Shown here in pieces: positions 1-8,930 of a stretch of DNA of 64,000 nucleotides. Where the stretch lies: positions 1,803,894 to 1,867,893 of the forward strand of contig NZ_JH165159.1 in NCBI RefSeq assembly GCF_000227765.1, written 5' to 3'. Every line of letters starts with the position of its first letter. The first letter of the stretch is position 1. A model generated the notes under the pieces. The model did not search any database. It was not told the DNA's origin and worked only from the letters and a program-made list of their open reading frames with translations. The DNA is from Neisseria wadsworthii 9715. Its GTDB lineage: Bacteria; Pseudomonadota; Gammaproteobacteria; Burkholderiales; Neisseriaceae. A program made the position numbers and the translations under genes.

Positions 1-701
1 ATCTGATTAACCAGTTCGGCGCCTGTTTTATCTTTTACAACCAATTTGGTTCGATAACGAACTTTGATGTATAACTCATCCGCAGCTACCACCAATGTTT
101 CTTGCTCATCACTTGGTGCCGACGCTGCTGAAGCTGCCGACACCGCCGGGGCTGATGCGGCAGATGCAGCCGATGCTGCTACATTACCTTCTTCCATCGG
201 TACAACTGTGACATTTTTCTGCTTCAGCTCCGTGGCCTGCTGCATAACCTGCTCAGTAGAAGATTGCGCCTGCATATCATCTGCCGCTTTCTGAGTGGCA
301 GATTTACTCTGCCAAATAAACACACCGCCTACCGCAACCGCCGCAGCACATACTGCGACAATCCAGCCGGGAAAGCTTTTTTTCTCTTCCAGATAGGCAT
401 AGCGCTCTTTATCACTCTTTTTATAACCGCTGAAAATATTTTTTTCAGAAACCGGAGCCACTTTATCCAAAAGTCCGGTTAACACGGCTTCATCCGCTTG
501 AACCAAACGACCGTATGCACGTAGAAAACCCCGTACAAACACCATATCCGGCAGCTGACGGTAATCGCCCATTTCCAAAGCGGCAACCTTATCCACCGGC
601 AATTTCAAACGCTCCGCCACTTCGGCCAAGGTCATACCTTTTTGCTCCCTCAGAGCAATCAACATTTTGCCCAGTTCTTGAGCATCCGGATTAATGTTCA
701 T
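1..701 (-). CDS. rodZ: RodZ, cell-shape cytoskeletal protein (C-terminus cut by window edge)
   Basis: The reading frame starts at the ATG at 699-701 and runs off the left edge, so the C-terminal periplasmic part is missing. The N-terminus (MNINPDAQELGKMLIALREQ...) is a helix-turn-helix of the RodZ type, about residues 10-75. A single membrane helix follows near residues 110-130, then an Ala/Ser-rich linker (AASAASAP repeats) and the beginning of the periplasmic domain. RodZ anchors MreB to the inner membrane in rod-shaped bacteria, and mreB lies further along this window. The gene follows pilW by 11 bases on the same strand and is probably co-transcribed with it. The family call is strong because HTH, membrane helix and linker occur in the diagnostic order. 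Confidence 0.88.
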   Translation of the reverse strand, partial: MNINPDAQELGKMLIALREQKGMTLAEVAERLKLPVDKVAALEMGDYRQLPDMVFVRGFLRAYGRLVQADEAVLTGLLDKVAPVSEKNIFSGYKKSDKERYAYLEEKKSFPGWIVAVCAAAVAVGGVFIWQSKSATQKAADDMQAQSSTEQVMQQATELKQKNVTVVPMEEGNVAASAASAASAPAVSAASAASAPSDEQETLVVAADELYIKVRYRTKLVVKDKTGAELVNQ

Positions 702-712
702 TTATGATTCTC

Positions 713-1477
713 TCACTTTATTTCGCCACCGGTAACCGACTGCAACTCTTCCGAATAAGGATACAAAGCACGTAGCTGCGCTTCATATTCATAAGCAGCC
801 TGACCGTTACCTAATGCTTTGGCCAATTTCCATCCGAGCAACAAATCATCAGCAGAAAGCATTTCAACCCTGCTTTGATATTGCCGGAAATACATATCGG
901 CTTCGTTTAATTCGCCAGCCAGTAATTTGGTGCGCGCCAACTCTTTAACAGCCGGAACAAAATTGGGAGCCGCCGCAATGGAGCGCTCCAAATAAGCTTG
1001 CGCTAAAGAATATTGACCCATTTTCGCACTACATACCCCTTTATTCAGATAGGCGATAAAAGGGCTTGGATAAGTTGGGTCTGCCAAAGCCTTATCAAAG
1101 TAAGGTAGGGCAGCATTCGGATTATTTTTTACACTGCACAAAAACCAGCCGTAGTTGTTATTGATTTCAGCGCTGTCCGGTTTAATCGCCAATCCCTGCA
1201 AAAAACTTTCTTCAGCGCGCTCGGGCACTTTCAAAAATTGATAAATCTGGGCGCGAATCAGCCAAGCCATCTCATTTTTACTGTTGGCTTTCAATGCTTC
1301 TTCGATACTGGCCGTTGCCAAACGGTAATCTTTGGCACGCATGTATTCCACTGCCAGCTGAGTCTGAATTTGTGACACTTCTACTGCCCGCTCTTTAGCA
1401 GTTGGTTTTTTAAACCCTTTGCTTGAACATGCACCCAACATCACAGCCAATAAAACAGGAGCCCATAATTGCTTCAT
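713..1477 (-). CDS. pilW: Type IV pilus biogenesis/stability lipoprotein PilW (PilF family)
   Basis: The 254-residue protein begins with a lipoprotein signal ending in the lipobox LGAC (Cys16). Several tetratricopeptide repeats follow, for example around AMAWLIRAQIY-like and AEINNNYGWFL segments. Outer-membrane TPR lipoproteins of this family (PilW in Neisseria, PilF in Pseudomonas) stabilise type IV pilus fibres and help assemble the PilQ secretin. Type IV pili also take up DNA, which fits the dense uptake sequences here. ATG at 1477 is preferred over the GTG one codon upstream; AAGG lies about ten bases before it. Gene order rlmN-pilW-rodZ on one strand suggests an operon. Confidence 0.9.
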   Translation of the reverse strand: MKQLWAPVLLAVMLGACSSKGFKKPTAKERAVEVSQIQTQLAVEYMRAKDYRLATASIEEALKANSKNEMAWLIRAQIYQFLKVPERAEESFLQGLAIKPDSAEINNNYGWFLCSVKNNPNAALPYFDKALADPTYPSPFIAYLNKGVCSAKMGQYSLAQAYLERSIAAAPNFVPAVKELARTKLLAGELNEADMYFRQYQSRVEMLSADDLLLGWKLAKALGNGQAAYEYEAQLRALYPYSEELQSVTGGEIK

Positions 1478-1501
1478 CACACTTACCTTAATTATCTAAA
1501 T

Positions 1502-2590
1502 TTATTGTTGCACCAGCAATTGCTGCCACTTCTGCTGGCGGCGTGTTTTATCTTGAACCTGCCCTGCCAGTTGGCCGCATGCAGCGTCAATATCGTCACC
1601 TCTGGTTTTACGCACCGTCACCACAAAACCGGCTTCTTGGAGAATCTCTTTAAACACACGGATAGCATCGTTACTCGAACGATCATATCCCGAATTCGGA
1701 AACGGATTAAACGGAATCAGATTAAACTTACATGGCACATCTTTTACCAATTCAATCAATTCTTTGGCATGCTGCGGTTTATCATTGATGCCATCAAGCA
1801 TAACATATTCAAATGTTACAAAATCACGCGGCGCTTTAACCAGATAACGCTGACAAGCCGCCATCAATTCCTTCAACGGATATTTTTTATTCAATGGCAC
1901 AATCTCATCACGCACCGCATCATTTGAAGCATGTAAAGACACAGCCAACGCAACCGGCATTGCTTCTTTCAAACGATCCATTTGCGGCACCATGCCGGAA
2001 GTAGAAACGGTAACACGACGGCGGGATAGGCCATAACCATGGTCATCCAGCATAATGCTCAAAGCCGTAACCACATTATCAAAGTTGGCCAAAGGCTCGC
2101 CCATACCCATCATCACCACATTGGAAATAACGCGCTCATTTTTCGGGGTTACGCCCATTGCCTTATTCGCCCACCAAAGCTGGCCGATAATTTCTGCCGC
2201 ACTCAGATTGCGGTTAAAGCCCTGCCGGCCGGTTGAGCAGAATGTGCATTCCAACGCACAGCCTACCTGAGAGGAGATACATAAAGTGCCGCGTTCGGCT
2301 TCAGGTATAAATACAGTTTCCACACCATTTCCGGTACCTACATCCAGTAACCATTTTCGGGTACCGTCTCTCGATTCTTGTGCGGCCATCAATGCAGGCA
2401 CGCCGACTTCTGCCTTGTCCTGCAATTTTGCACGCAAAGATTTTGCCAAATCGGTCATTTCATCAAAATCAGACGCACCCGCTTGGTGCATCCAACGCAT
2501 AACCTGTTTGGCACGGAACGGTTTTTCACCCATTTCAGCAAAATGTTGGGTTAAACCGCTTAAATCATAATTTAATAAATTGGCTTTCAT
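1502..2590 (-). CDS. rlmN: Dual-specificity 23S rRNA/tRNA adenine-C2 methyltransferase RlmN
   Basis: This radical-SAM enzyme methylates C2 of A2503 in 23S rRNA and of A37 in some tRNAs. The radical-SAM cluster motif [11 protein letters not shown] (CxxxCxxC) is present, as are the conserved [12 protein letters not shown] and RRVTVSTSG segments. The C-terminal region ends with the [15 protein letters not shown] signature that carries the catalytic cysteine of the family. I start at the ATG at 2590 ([13 protein letters not shown]), which matches the usual neisserial N-terminus; a TTG three codons upstream is possible but less likely. The length of 362 residues is normal. It sits between ndk and pilW on the same strand. 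Confidence 0.95.
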   Translation of the reverse strand: MKANLLNYDLSGLTQHFAEMGEKPFRAKQVMRWMHQAGASDFDEMTDLAKSLRAKLQDKAEVGVPALMAAQESRDGTRKWLLDVGTGNGVETVFIPEAERGTLCISSQVGCALECTFCSTGRQGFNRNLSAAEIIGQLWWANKAMGVTPKNERVISNVVMMGMGEPLANFDNVVTALSIMLDDHGYGLSRRRVTVSTSGMVPQMDRLKEAMPVALAVSLHASNDAVRDEIVPLNKKYPLKELMAACQRYLVKAPRDFVTFEYVMLDGINDKPQHAKELIELVKDVPCKFNLIPFNPFPNSGYDRSSNDAIRVFKEILQEAGFVVTVRKTRGDDIDAACGQLAGQVQDKTRRQQKWQQLLVQQ

Positions 2591-2607
2591 ATATTTCAAA
2601 AACCTTT

Positions 2608-2634
2608 AGGCTGCCCGAACCATTCAGGCAGCCT
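2608..2634 (-). terminator. ndk terminator hairpin built from Simonsiella-type uptake sequences
   Basis: Two inverted arms, AGGCTGCCCGAA (2608-2619) and the reverse complement of AGGCTGCCTGAA (2623-2634), form a hairpin just after ndk on the minus strand. The second arm is an exact AG-simDUS 12-mer as I recall that dialect; the first has one mismatch. Every other hairpin terminator of this kind in the window uses the TGCCTGTCTGAA dialect or a close variant. Confidence 0.7.
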
Positions 2635-2655
2635 TTGGCATTTCAATGCGCTGAT

Positions 2656-3081
2656 TCAGCGTGAGCAAATTTCGCTTTGGCTGAAGAAGTAAGCAATTTC
2701 GATTGCTGCGTTTTCAAGGCTGTCTGAACCGTGTACGGCGTTCTCGCCGACAGAAGCAGCGAAATCTGCGCGGATGGTGCCGGCAGCAGCTTCGGCAGGA
2801 TTGGTGGCGCCCATGATTTCACGGTTTTTGGCTACGGCATTTTCGCCTTCTAAAACTTGCAGCATTACAGGACCACTGATCATGAACTCTACCAACTCTT
2901 GGAAGAAAGGACGCTCTTTATGAATGGCGTAAAAATCTTCCGCTTCTTTTTTGCTCAATTGCTTCATTTTGGCAGCAACGATGCGCAAACCGTTTTCTTC
3001 GAAACGGTTGTAAATTGCGCCGATATTGTTTTTACCTACTGCATCGGGTTTAACGATAGAGAAAGTACGTTGGATACTCAT
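2656..3081 (-). CDS. ndk: Nucleoside diphosphate kinase
   Basis: The 141-residue cytoplasmic enzyme moves the gamma-phosphate from ATP to other NDPs through a phospho-histidine. The family signature NAVHGSDS, with the catalytic His, is present near residue 115, together with the N-terminal [10 protein letters not shown] and the KERPFF segments. ATG at 3081 is preceded by AAGGAG at good spacing, so the longer upstream in-frame extension is rejected. The coding sequence contains an AGGCTGTCTGAA uptake-like 12-mer (2717-2728). Confidence 0.96.
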   Translation of the reverse strand: MSIQRTFSIVKPDAVGKNNIGAIYNRFEENGLRIVAAKMKQLSKKEAEDFYAIHKERPFFQELVEFMISGPVMLQVLEGENAVAKNREIMGATNPAEAAAGTIRADFAASVGENAVHGSDSLENAAIEIAYFFSQSEICSR

Positions 3082-3194
3082 GTAATGCTCCTTAATATTG
3101 AATGACTTGGTAAAAAAGCAAAGTTCTATATTGTACAAGATTGCAGATGCATTCTGTAATATTTTTTGTAAATTTATTTATCTGATTTAATAAG

Positions 3195-4328
3195 CTATTT
3201 AAGAGTTAAATGCGGTAACGCCAAATATTCTTCCGACTGCATTTCCACCATACGGCTTACCGTGCGCACAAATTCGTTGGCAAAATCACCTTCTATATAA
3301 ATTTCTTCGGCAGGTACTTCACTGGTGGCGCATACTTTTACGCGATAATCATAAAACACGTCTATCAACCAAGTTAAGCGGCGTGCTTCCGAGCGTTCTG
3401 CAGGCGTGAGTTTTTCCAAGCCCGAGATGAACACCATCTGGTAATGCTCGGCCAAATAAAGATAATCGGCTTGCGAGCGCGGGCCGAAACATAAGGTTCT
3501 GAAATCAAACCAAATCACCCGTTCGGTACGCCCCTTGCATTCCAGCTCCCGGCCGTGAATGGTAATTTTTTTATCGAGCTGTTTTTGCGAAGCAGTAACT
3601 TGGGCAAACAACGCACCCAGTTTCTGCTCGTTTTCGTCATTGGCGGGCACATAAAACACCTCGGCCGGGCTTAATGTGCGCAAACGGTAGTCCTCACCAC
3701 CATCCACATTCAAAATTGTCAGCTTATCTTCCAGCAAAGCAATGGTAGGCAGAAAACTGCTGCGGTTTTGCCCTTGCGGATAAAGCTCCGCAGGCGCATA
3801 GTTGGAAGTGGCAACCAGCACCACGCCTTCGTTGAACAGGTTTTCCAGCAAACGGCCGAGAATCATGGCATCGGCAATGTCGCTCACATGGAATTCGTCA
3901 AAACACAATACCCGCGTTTCCCGGGCGATTTCCGAAGCAACTGCTTTTAAAGGATTGGCTTCGCTTTTCAAGCCGCGCAGGCGCTGGTGGATTTCCGCCA
4001 TAAAGGCATGAAAGTGCACGCGGCGCTTACGGCGATAAGGCAGGCAGCCGTAAAACACATCCATCAAAAAGCTTTTGCCTCGTCCTACGCCGCCATAAAA
4101 ATAAAGCCCTTTCGGCAATTGCGGCGAGCGCAGGCTGCGCCCGAGAAAACGGTTGCGCTTGCGTTTGAACATCATCAATTCCGTCCATAAACGGTCGAGG
4201 TGCTCGATGGCTTTTTTCTGTGCATCATCACGGATAAAGCCCGGTTTGGTCGATGCCGCCTGATACCAGGTAAGCGGGCTGTGGTTTGCGTAATCCGGCG
4301 CAATAAAACGTTCGTTTTGCTGTGTCAT
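3195..4328 (-). CDS. zapE: Cell division protein ZapE (AFG1-like AAA ATPase)
   Basis: ZapE is an ATPase that associates with the Z-ring in proteobacteria and is related to mitochondrial AFG1/LACE1. The Walker A motif GGVGRGKS is near residue 80, Walker B is VLCFDEFHV, and the ATSN sensor segment follows. The N-terminus TAPDYANHSPL-like stretch is typical of neisserial homologues. I choose the ATG at 4328; a TTG at 4340 is also in frame and sits closer to an AAGGAA sequence, so the start is uncertain by four codons. It stands alone, followed downstream by ndk. Confidence 0.9.
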   Translation of the reverse strand: MTQQNERFIAPDYANHSPLTWYQAASTKPGFIRDDAQKKAIEHLDRLWTELMMFKRKRNRFLGRSLRSPQLPKGLYFYGGVGRGKSFLMDVFYGCLPYRRKRRVHFHAFMAEIHQRLRGLKSEANPLKAVASEIARETRVLCFDEFHVSDIADAMILGRLLENLFNEGVVLVATSNYAPAELYPQGQNRSSFLPTIALLEDKLTILNVDGGEDYRLRTLSPAEVFYVPANDENEQKLGALFAQVTASQKQLDKKITIHGRELECKGRTERVIWFDFRTLCFGPRSQADYLYLAEHYQMVFISGLEKLTPAERSEARRLTWLIDVFYDYRVKVCATSEVPAEEIYIEGDFANEFVRTVSRMVEMQSEEYLALPHLTLK

Positions 4329-4452
4329 AGAGGTAGTCAATTTCCTTATAATGTCGGCATTATAGTGGATTTAATCTGAAGTTAGAAAGCTGCTGAAACC
4401 GTGAAAGCGGCAGCCCGCCTGAATTGGCGGATTTTGGCGCAGGATATTCCAA

Positions 4453-4498
4453 CAATGCCTGTCTGAAAGCGTAAAAACTTCTTTTCAGACAGGCATTG
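4453..4498 (-). terminator. Inverted TG-wadDUS pair, gatB terminator
   Basis: Seventeen-base arms (CAATGCCTGTCTGAAAG and its complement) flank a short loop immediately after the gatB stop. Inverted uptake-sequence pairs are the standard terminators of neisserial genomes. Confidence 0.85.
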
Positions 4499-4516
4499 TG
4501 TTAACAAGCGGCATTA

Positions 4517-5944
4517 TCAAGCCAATTTCGCTTTCAGCAATTCCTGTACCTGCTGCGGATTGGCTTTGCCTTTGCTGGCTTTCATTACTTGACCCACCAG
4601 CGCATTAAAGGCTTTTTCCTTGCCGGCTTTGAATTCTTCCACCGATTTAGCGTTGCCCGCCAATACTTCATCAATGATTTTTTCAATCGCACCGGTATCG
4701 GTCATCTGTTTCAAACCGTCGCGCTCGATAATGGCTTCGGCATCCAAATCGCTGTCCCACATCGCTTCAAACACCTGTTTGGCTAGTTTGTTGCTTAATG
4801 TGCCGTCGGCGATTTTTGCTACCAATCCGGCTAGGCGGTCGGCCTGAATCGGGCTTTCAGACAGGCTTAAGCCTTCTTTGTTCAAGGTAGCGGCCAACTC
4901 GCCGTTCATCCAGTTTGCCACCAGTTTGCCTTGCCCGCTGGCTTGTGCGGCTGTTTCAAAGAAAGCGGCTTGAGCGTGGCTGGCGGTTAACAAACGGGCA
5001 TCGTAGTCGCTCACGCCGAAATCACGGATAAAGCGTTGCGCCATTTCAGACGGCAGCTCCGGCATTTCGCTGCGGGCGCGTTCCATTTGTTCGTCGGAAA
5101 TGATCACCGGCAGCAAGTCAGGGTCGGGGAAATAGCGGTAATCGTGCGCATCTTCTTTCAGGCGCATCACGCGGGTTTCGCCTTTATCGGGGTCGAACAG
5201 CATCGTTGCCTGCTGCACTTTGCCGCCGTCTTCCAAAATCTCAATCTGGCTTTCCACTTCATAGTTAATCGCTTGCTCTAAGAAGCGGAAAGAGTTTAAG
5301 TTTTTGATTTCACGTCGCGTACCGAACTCCTGCTGGCCTTTCGGGCGCACCGATACGTTGGCATCGATACGGAACGAGCCTTCCGCCATATTGCCGTCAC
5401 AAATATCCAGCCACGTTACCAAGCCGTGCAAAGCTTTGGCATAAGCCACGGCCTCGGCAGCGGAACGCATTTCCGGCTCGGAAACCACCTCCAGCAGAGG
5501 CGTACCTGCGCGGTTGAGGTCGATGCCCGTTGCACCGCTCAAGCCTTCATGCACCGATTTGCCCGCATCTTCTTCCATGTGCGCACGGGTAACGTTGATG
5601 GTTTTGACTTCATCGCCCACCACAATCTCCAATTTGCCGTGTTCCACAATCGGCAAATCCAACTGACTGATTTGATAGCCTTTGGGCAAATCGGGGTAGA
5701 AGTAGTTTTTACGGTCGAACACGTTTTTGCGGTTGATTTTCGCATCCAAAGCTAAACCGAGTTTGATGGCTTTTTCCACCACTTCACGGTTCATTACCGG
5801 CAACACGCCCGGCAAAGCACACTCCACCACACTGGCATGCGCATTCGGCTCGGCACCGAAAGCGGTAGAAGCACCGCTGAAAATTTTGGATTTGGTATTT
5901 AATTGGACGTGGATTTCCAGTCCGATTACGGTTTCCCAGGTCAT
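4517..5944 (-). CDS. gatB: Asp-tRNA(Asn)/Glu-tRNA(Gln) amidotransferase subunit B
   Basis: GatB is the kinase/tRNA-binding subunit of GatCAB, which amidates mischarged Glu-tRNA(Gln) and Asp-tRNA(Asn). The start [15 protein letters not shown] and the segments [27 protein letters not shown] and [12 protein letters not shown] are diagnostic. A C-terminal YqeY-like/helical tail ends in [16 protein letters not shown]. Length 475 is normal. The ATG at 5944 matches the conserved N-terminus; the ribosome-binding site (AGAAAG) is weak. It is separated from gatA by about 3 kb of restriction-modification genes, whereas gatC-gatA-gatB are often contiguous. Confidence 0.96.
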   Translation of the reverse strand: MTWETVIGLEIHVQLNTKSKIFSGASTAFGAEPNAHASVVECALPGVLPVMNREVVEKAIKLGLALDAKINRKNVFDRKNYFYPDLPKGYQISQLDLPIVEHGKLEIVVGDEVKTINVTRAHMEEDAGKSVHEGLSGATGIDLNRAGTPLLEVVSEPEMRSAAEAVAYAKALHGLVTWLDICDGNMAEGSFRIDANVSVRPKGQQEFGTRREIKNLNSFRFLEQAINYEVESQIEILEDGGKVQQATMLFDPDKGETRVMRLKEDAHDYRYFPDPDLLPVIISDEQMERARSEMPELPSEMAQRFIRDFGVSDYDARLLTASHAQAAFFETAAQASGQGKLVANWMNGELAATLNKEGLSLSESPIQADRLAGLVAKIADGTLSNKLAKQVFEAMWDSDLDAEAIIERDGLKQMTDTGAIEKIIDEVLAGNAKSVEEFKAGKEKAFNALVGQVMKASKGKANPQQVQELLKAKLA

Positions 5945-6011
5945 AGGAGGTCTTTCTCTAAAATAGTAATGATAAATAGTGAATCTGAAATGAAACCATT
6001 TCTTTAAATTG

Positions 6012-6024
6012 ATACTTATTGTAT
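6012..6024. promoter_or_regulatory. Candidate operator of the R-M controller protein
   Basis: A perfect 13-base dyad ATAC-TTATT-GTAT lies about 37 bases upstream of the controller-protein gene. Controller proteins of R-M systems bind short palindromes in this position to autoregulate. This is inference from place and symmetry only; the C-box sequence varies by family. Confidence 0.3.
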
Positions 6025-6060
6025 GTGGAAATGGCTTTCTAAACAATCAAAATATCCAAC

Positions 6061-6300
6061 ATGAAAACAGATGATTTAAAACTATTTGGCACTCATGTCA
6101 AAACCCTTCGGTTAAGTAAAAACTTAAGTCAAGAAGAGTTGGCTGAACGTGCAGGTATGCATAGAACATATATCGGTATGATTGAGCGTGGGGAACGAAA
6201 TCCTGCATTGCTCAATCTCATCCGCTTAGCTAAAGCTCTACATATTCCCTTATCCCAACTTGTTAATTTTCTAGACAAGGAAAATCATGAAACTTATTGA
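6061..6300 (+). CDS. XRE-family controller (C) protein of the R-M system
   Basis: The 79-residue protein is almost entirely one XRE helix-turn-helix domain. The recognition region SQEELAERAGMHRTYIGMIERGERNP is the classical pattern of restriction-modification controller proteins. Such proteins activate endonuclease transcription late after entry into a new cell, giving the methyltransferases time to protect the host DNA. The gene overlaps the downstream endonuclease by 14 bases, a typical C-R arrangement. It is transcribed divergently from gatB. The AT-rich composition differs from the flanking gat genes, consistent with acquisition. Confidence 0.85.
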   Translation: MKTDDLKLFGTHVKTLRLSKNLSQEELAERAGMHRTYIGMIERGERNPALLNLIRLAKALHIPLSQLVNFLDKENHETY

Positions 6301-6991
6301 TGCTTATCCATTTTTACAAGAAAATCAAGGTCGTCCGCTGATTGACTTAAAAACAGAGTATCAAAATCGCTTTCCCGAATACTTACCTTTTGATATGAAG
6401 ATCAACAAAGGTGGTGTAGGCCAATTTCTAGAAAAACTTATTGGATTGAAAAACACTTCTTCCCTTACCGATTTTACAGACGGTGAACTGAAAACCAATA
6501 AATCGGATATTTCAGGCAAGCCTTTGGAAACAATGTTTATTTCTCAAATATCCAGTTCATTTGATGAGTTAATCAATGATGAGCTAACTTTTAAAAACAG
6601 CTGGGTTTACCAAAAAATCCGCAATATGTTATATGTACCCATCTGCAAAGTTAATGATAATCCTGATAATTGGTTTATCCACTCTGCGTATCATATTTGC
6701 TTGGATCATAATCCTATGGTTTACCAACAACTTGAAAAAGATTTTCTTGTTATTCGCAAACTGCTAAATCAAGATATACGGAAATTAAGTGATGGGTTTA
6801 TCCATACATCAAATGGAGAATTCATTCAAATCCGATCAAAAGATTCCAAACGTTCAGATGGCACTTATAATCCGATTTTTTCAACCACTCACAATCGCTA
6901 CGTTTCCAATAAAAATCATGCCTTTTATTTTAAAAAGGAATTTATGAGAGCTATTCAGACTGGCACTTGGGTAGTTCATAAAATCATTTAA
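6287..6991 (+). CDS. MutH/Sau3AI-type restriction endonuclease, predicted GATC-specific
   Basis: The 234-residue protein carries the MutH-family active site. K41-GGVGQFLE49-KLIG matches the MutH KGxVGxxLExxLG segment, and DFTDGELKTNK supplies the acidic residue D62 or D65, then E67 and K69. These correspond to MutH Glu56, Asp70, Glu77 and Lys79. MutH and Sau3AI act at GATC, and the two linked methyltransferases are DpnM- and DpnA-like, also GATC enzymes, so the target GATC is a strong inference. It is shorter than Sau3AI, which has two such domains, so it would be a single-domain enzyme. It is translationally coupled to the controller gene and ends 16 bases from the convergent methyltransferase gene. 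Confidence 0.82.
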   Translation: MKLIDAYPFLQENQGRPLIDLKTEYQNRFPEYLPFDMKINKGGVGQFLEKLIGLKNTSSLTDFTDGELKTNKSDISGKPLETMFISQISSSFDELINDELTFKNSWVYQKIRNMLYVPICKVNDNPDNWFIHSAYHICLDHNPMVYQQLEKDFLVIRKLLNQDIRKLSDGFIHTSNGEFIQIRSKDSKRSDGTYNPIFSTTHNRYVSNKNHAFYFKKEFMRAIQTGTWVVHKII

Positions 6992-7007
6992 TCATATTAA
7001 CGGTAGA

Positions 7008-7823
7008 TTATTTTGCCGTTAATTTCTTCTTTGCCAATTCAAAAAATCCCGTTTCTAACTCACACCCGCAAAATTTCCGCTCGTTTTTTAATGTGACTAT
7101 CCCGGTTGTGCCGCTTCCCATAAACGGGTCAAAAATCAAATCGCCCACATTTGAAGCTGCCTGAATGCACCTCTCAACCAAAGCCAACGGTTTTTGTGTC
7201 GGATGCTTGCCCAATGCTTTTTCTGCTTTACTTGGTGGTGCAATTTGCCAGACACATTTCATTTGTTTATCGTTGTTTTGTGCTTTCATTACATCATAAT
7301 GAAAAGTATGTTTGGCCTTTTTGCTTTTCTTCGCCCATAGCAGTGTTTCAGTTGAATGTGTGAAAAAACGGCAGGATAAATTTGGTGGTGGATTGGGTTT
7401 TTCCCATGTAATGTTGTTCAAAATATGGTAGCCGATGATTTGCATCAGATAGCCTATCAAATAAATATTATGATAAGTACCGCATACCCATATTGTGCCG
7501 TTTGGTTTCAATAGTGCGTAAGATAGGCGTAACCACTCTTCATAAAATTCTAAATCGGCAGACAATCCTTGAGATTTATCCCATCGGCCTTTATTTACCG
7601 AAACCATTTGCCCGTTTTGGCAGGTAAAACCATCATTGGACAAAAAATAAGGCGGGTCTGCAAAAATCATATCGAAGCAGCCGTTTGGATATTTATCCAA
7701 AATACGGCGCATAACAGTTAAAGCATTTTCGTTATAAATCACGAGGCCGTCTGAAATATATTTTTTGAGACCGGTATGGTAAGCCACTGCTTCTTCTTTT
7801 AGCCGGTTAAATTCACTCGCCAT
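7008..7823 (-). CDS. DpnA-like beta-class adenine-N6 methyltransferase (GATC)
   Basis: Motif IV DMIFADPPYFLSNDGF is near the N-terminus and motif I LIFDPFMGSGTTG near the C-terminus, the order of beta-class amino-methyltransferases. The stretches NNITWEKPNPPPNLSCRFFTHSTET and GKHPTQKPLALVERC closely resemble what I recall of DpnA of Streptococcus pneumoniae and its MboI-system counterpart. DpnA methylates GATC also in single-stranded DNA and can protect DNA entering by transformation. The gene overlaps the end of the Dam-like gene by 11 bases, so the two are coupled. A canonical AGGCCGTCTGAA uptake sequence (7743-7754) lies in its 5' part. Confidence 0.88.
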   Translation of the reverse strand: MASEFNRLKEEAVAYHTGLKKYISDGLVIYNENALTVMRRILDKYPNGCFDMIFADPPYFLSNDGFTCQNGQMVSVNKGRWDKSQGLSADLEFYEEWLRLSYALLKPNGTIWVCGTYHNIYLIGYLMQIIGYHILNNITWEKPNPPPNLSCRFFTHSTETLLWAKKSKKAKHTFHYDVMKAQNNDKQMKCVWQIAPPSKAEKALGKHPTQKPLALVERCIQAASNVGDLIFDPFMGSGTTGIVTLKNERKFCGCELETGFFELAKKKLTAK

Positions 7824-8631
7824 ATATCGCCAACAATTCGCCTACTTTTTGTCTACTACTGCCTTTAGCTGCAATATTTCTTTGTACATCAATGGTTTCT
7901 AGCCGTGCTTCTTTGTAAATTTCCCGTGTAAAAGCTGTATCATGATTGGAAATTAACACGCCTTGAGATTGTATCGAAATTTGCTTTGCCGTTTCGGCTA
8001 AGCGGGTTTGGTCATTTAAATCAAATCCGCCTTTAGCATAAGCGGTAAATGAAGCTGTTTCACTCAAGGGCACATAAGGCGGATCGCAATACACGATATC
8101 GTCTCCATTTGCCAAACTTAAGGCCGTCTGAAAATCAGCACACATCAATTCAATACGATTGGCTTTTTCGATAAATGCCAACATTTCCATTTCAGGGAAA
8201 TAAGGTGTTTTGTATCGACCGAAAGGTACATTGAAAGCACCTTTGTTGTTATATCTGCACAAACCATTAAACGCGTGCCGATTTAAATAAATAAATAAAG
8301 CGGAACGTTCGCTTAATTCCTGAGAAGCATTAAATCTTCCCCGTAATTCGTAAAAGCGGCTTTCCTGATTATTTTCTACGGTAAAAAACGAACGCGCATA
8401 ATCAATAAACTGTTGTTTTTCTTCTTTGAGTATGCGGAACAAACCAATTAAATCAGGATTGGTGTCGTTTAACAAATAGGCTTCAAAATCCAAAGCCATA
8501 GACACGGCAGCAGAACCCGCAAACGGCTCGATAAGACGTTTGCGGGGTTGTTTGGGCAGATTAAATTCAATAAAAGATGCAAGTTTGAATTTCCCACCAG
8601 CCCATTTTAAAAAAGGTTTAGAAGAAGCCAT
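7813..8631 (-). CDS. Dam/DpnM-like alpha-class adenine-N6 methyltransferase (GATC)
   Basis: This 272-residue protein has the Dam-family order: N-terminal FLKWAGGKFKL, motif I EPFAGSAAVSMALD, and motif IV DIVYCDPPYVPLS. It should methylate adenine in double-stranded GATC and pair with the MutH-like endonuclease. Together with the DpnA-like gene it reproduces the two-methyltransferase layout of DpnII/MboI systems. The coding region holds a canonical uptake sequence (8121-8132, encoding the FQTA peptide), not the resident dialect. Host Dam is a less likely identity because of the linked endonuclease and second methyltransferase. Confidence 0.9.
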   Translation of the reverse strand: MASSKPFLKWAGGKFKLASFIEFNLPKQPRKRLIEPFAGSAAVSMALDFEAYLLNDTNPDLIGLFRILKEEKQQFIDYARSFFTVENNQESRFYELRGRFNASQELSERSALFIYLNRHAFNGLCRYNNKGAFNVPFGRYKTPYFPEMEMLAFIEKANRIELMCADFQTALSLANGDDIVYCDPPYVPLSETASFTAYAKGGFDLNDQTRLAETAKQISIQSQGVLISNHDTAFTREIYKEARLETIDVQRNIAAKGSSRQKVGELLAIYGE

Positions 8632-8636
8632 TAGAA

Positions 8637-8843
8637 TTAAGCGGCAATAAGCAATTTGTAGTTTTGGGCTAATTCCAAAGCTTCTTCAAAATTTTCACAT
8701 TCAAATGTTTCAATATACGCTTGGTCTTTGTCAGAAATTTGAGCATTGAAGATATCGACTACATATTCTTCAGTTTCCTCATCAAAAGAGATAAAGAAAT
8801 CTACGGTTCTATCAAAGTTTAAGCCTTCTTGGTAAATGCTCAT
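8637..8843 (-). CDS. Very acidic small protein of the R-M island, function unknown
   Basis: I do not recognise a family. The 68-residue product begins MSIYQEGLNFDRTVDFF and carries 17 acidic against 3 basic residues (net about -14). It ends five bases before the Dam-like methyltransferase start on the same strand, so it is the first gene of the methyltransferase operon. The pattern of short beta-prone segments followed by an acidic helix (FEEALELAQNYKLLIAA) could be a DNA mimic or a regulator of the restriction enzyme, but this is inference from charge and position only. It could equally be an unrelated passenger. Confidence 0.6.
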   Translation of the reverse strand: MSIYQEGLNFDRTVDFFISFDEETEEYVVDIFNAQISDKDQAYIETFECENFEEALELAQNYKLLIAA

Positions 8844-8896
8844 GGTTAAATACCTTGTTAAATCGAATGAATCATATCAAAGGCGGACTGAGGTTT

Positions 8897-8927
8897 TTCA
8901 GACGGCCTCATTATTTTCAGGTAGCCC
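8897..8927. repeat. Canonical AG-DUS next to an Eikenella-type near-match, after gatA
   Basis: Positions 8897-8908 are the exact reverse complement of AGGCCGTCTGAA. Positions 8916-8927 read GGGCTACCTGAA on the minus strand, one base from the AG-eikDUS AGGCTACCTGAA as I recall it. Both lie in the short gap between gatA and the methyltransferase operon, at the border of the R-M island. Confidence 0.65.
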
Positions 8928-8930
8928 TTT

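Noticed and set aside
1502..2599. Longer start of RlmN at a TTG codon (2599)
   Set aside because: The ATG at 2590 fits the conserved N-terminus and TTG starts are rare.
4362..4380. TATAGTGGATTTAATC near zapE as a Correia repeat end
   Set aside because: Only about 14 bases match the Correia terminus and no second inverted end is found within 160 bases.
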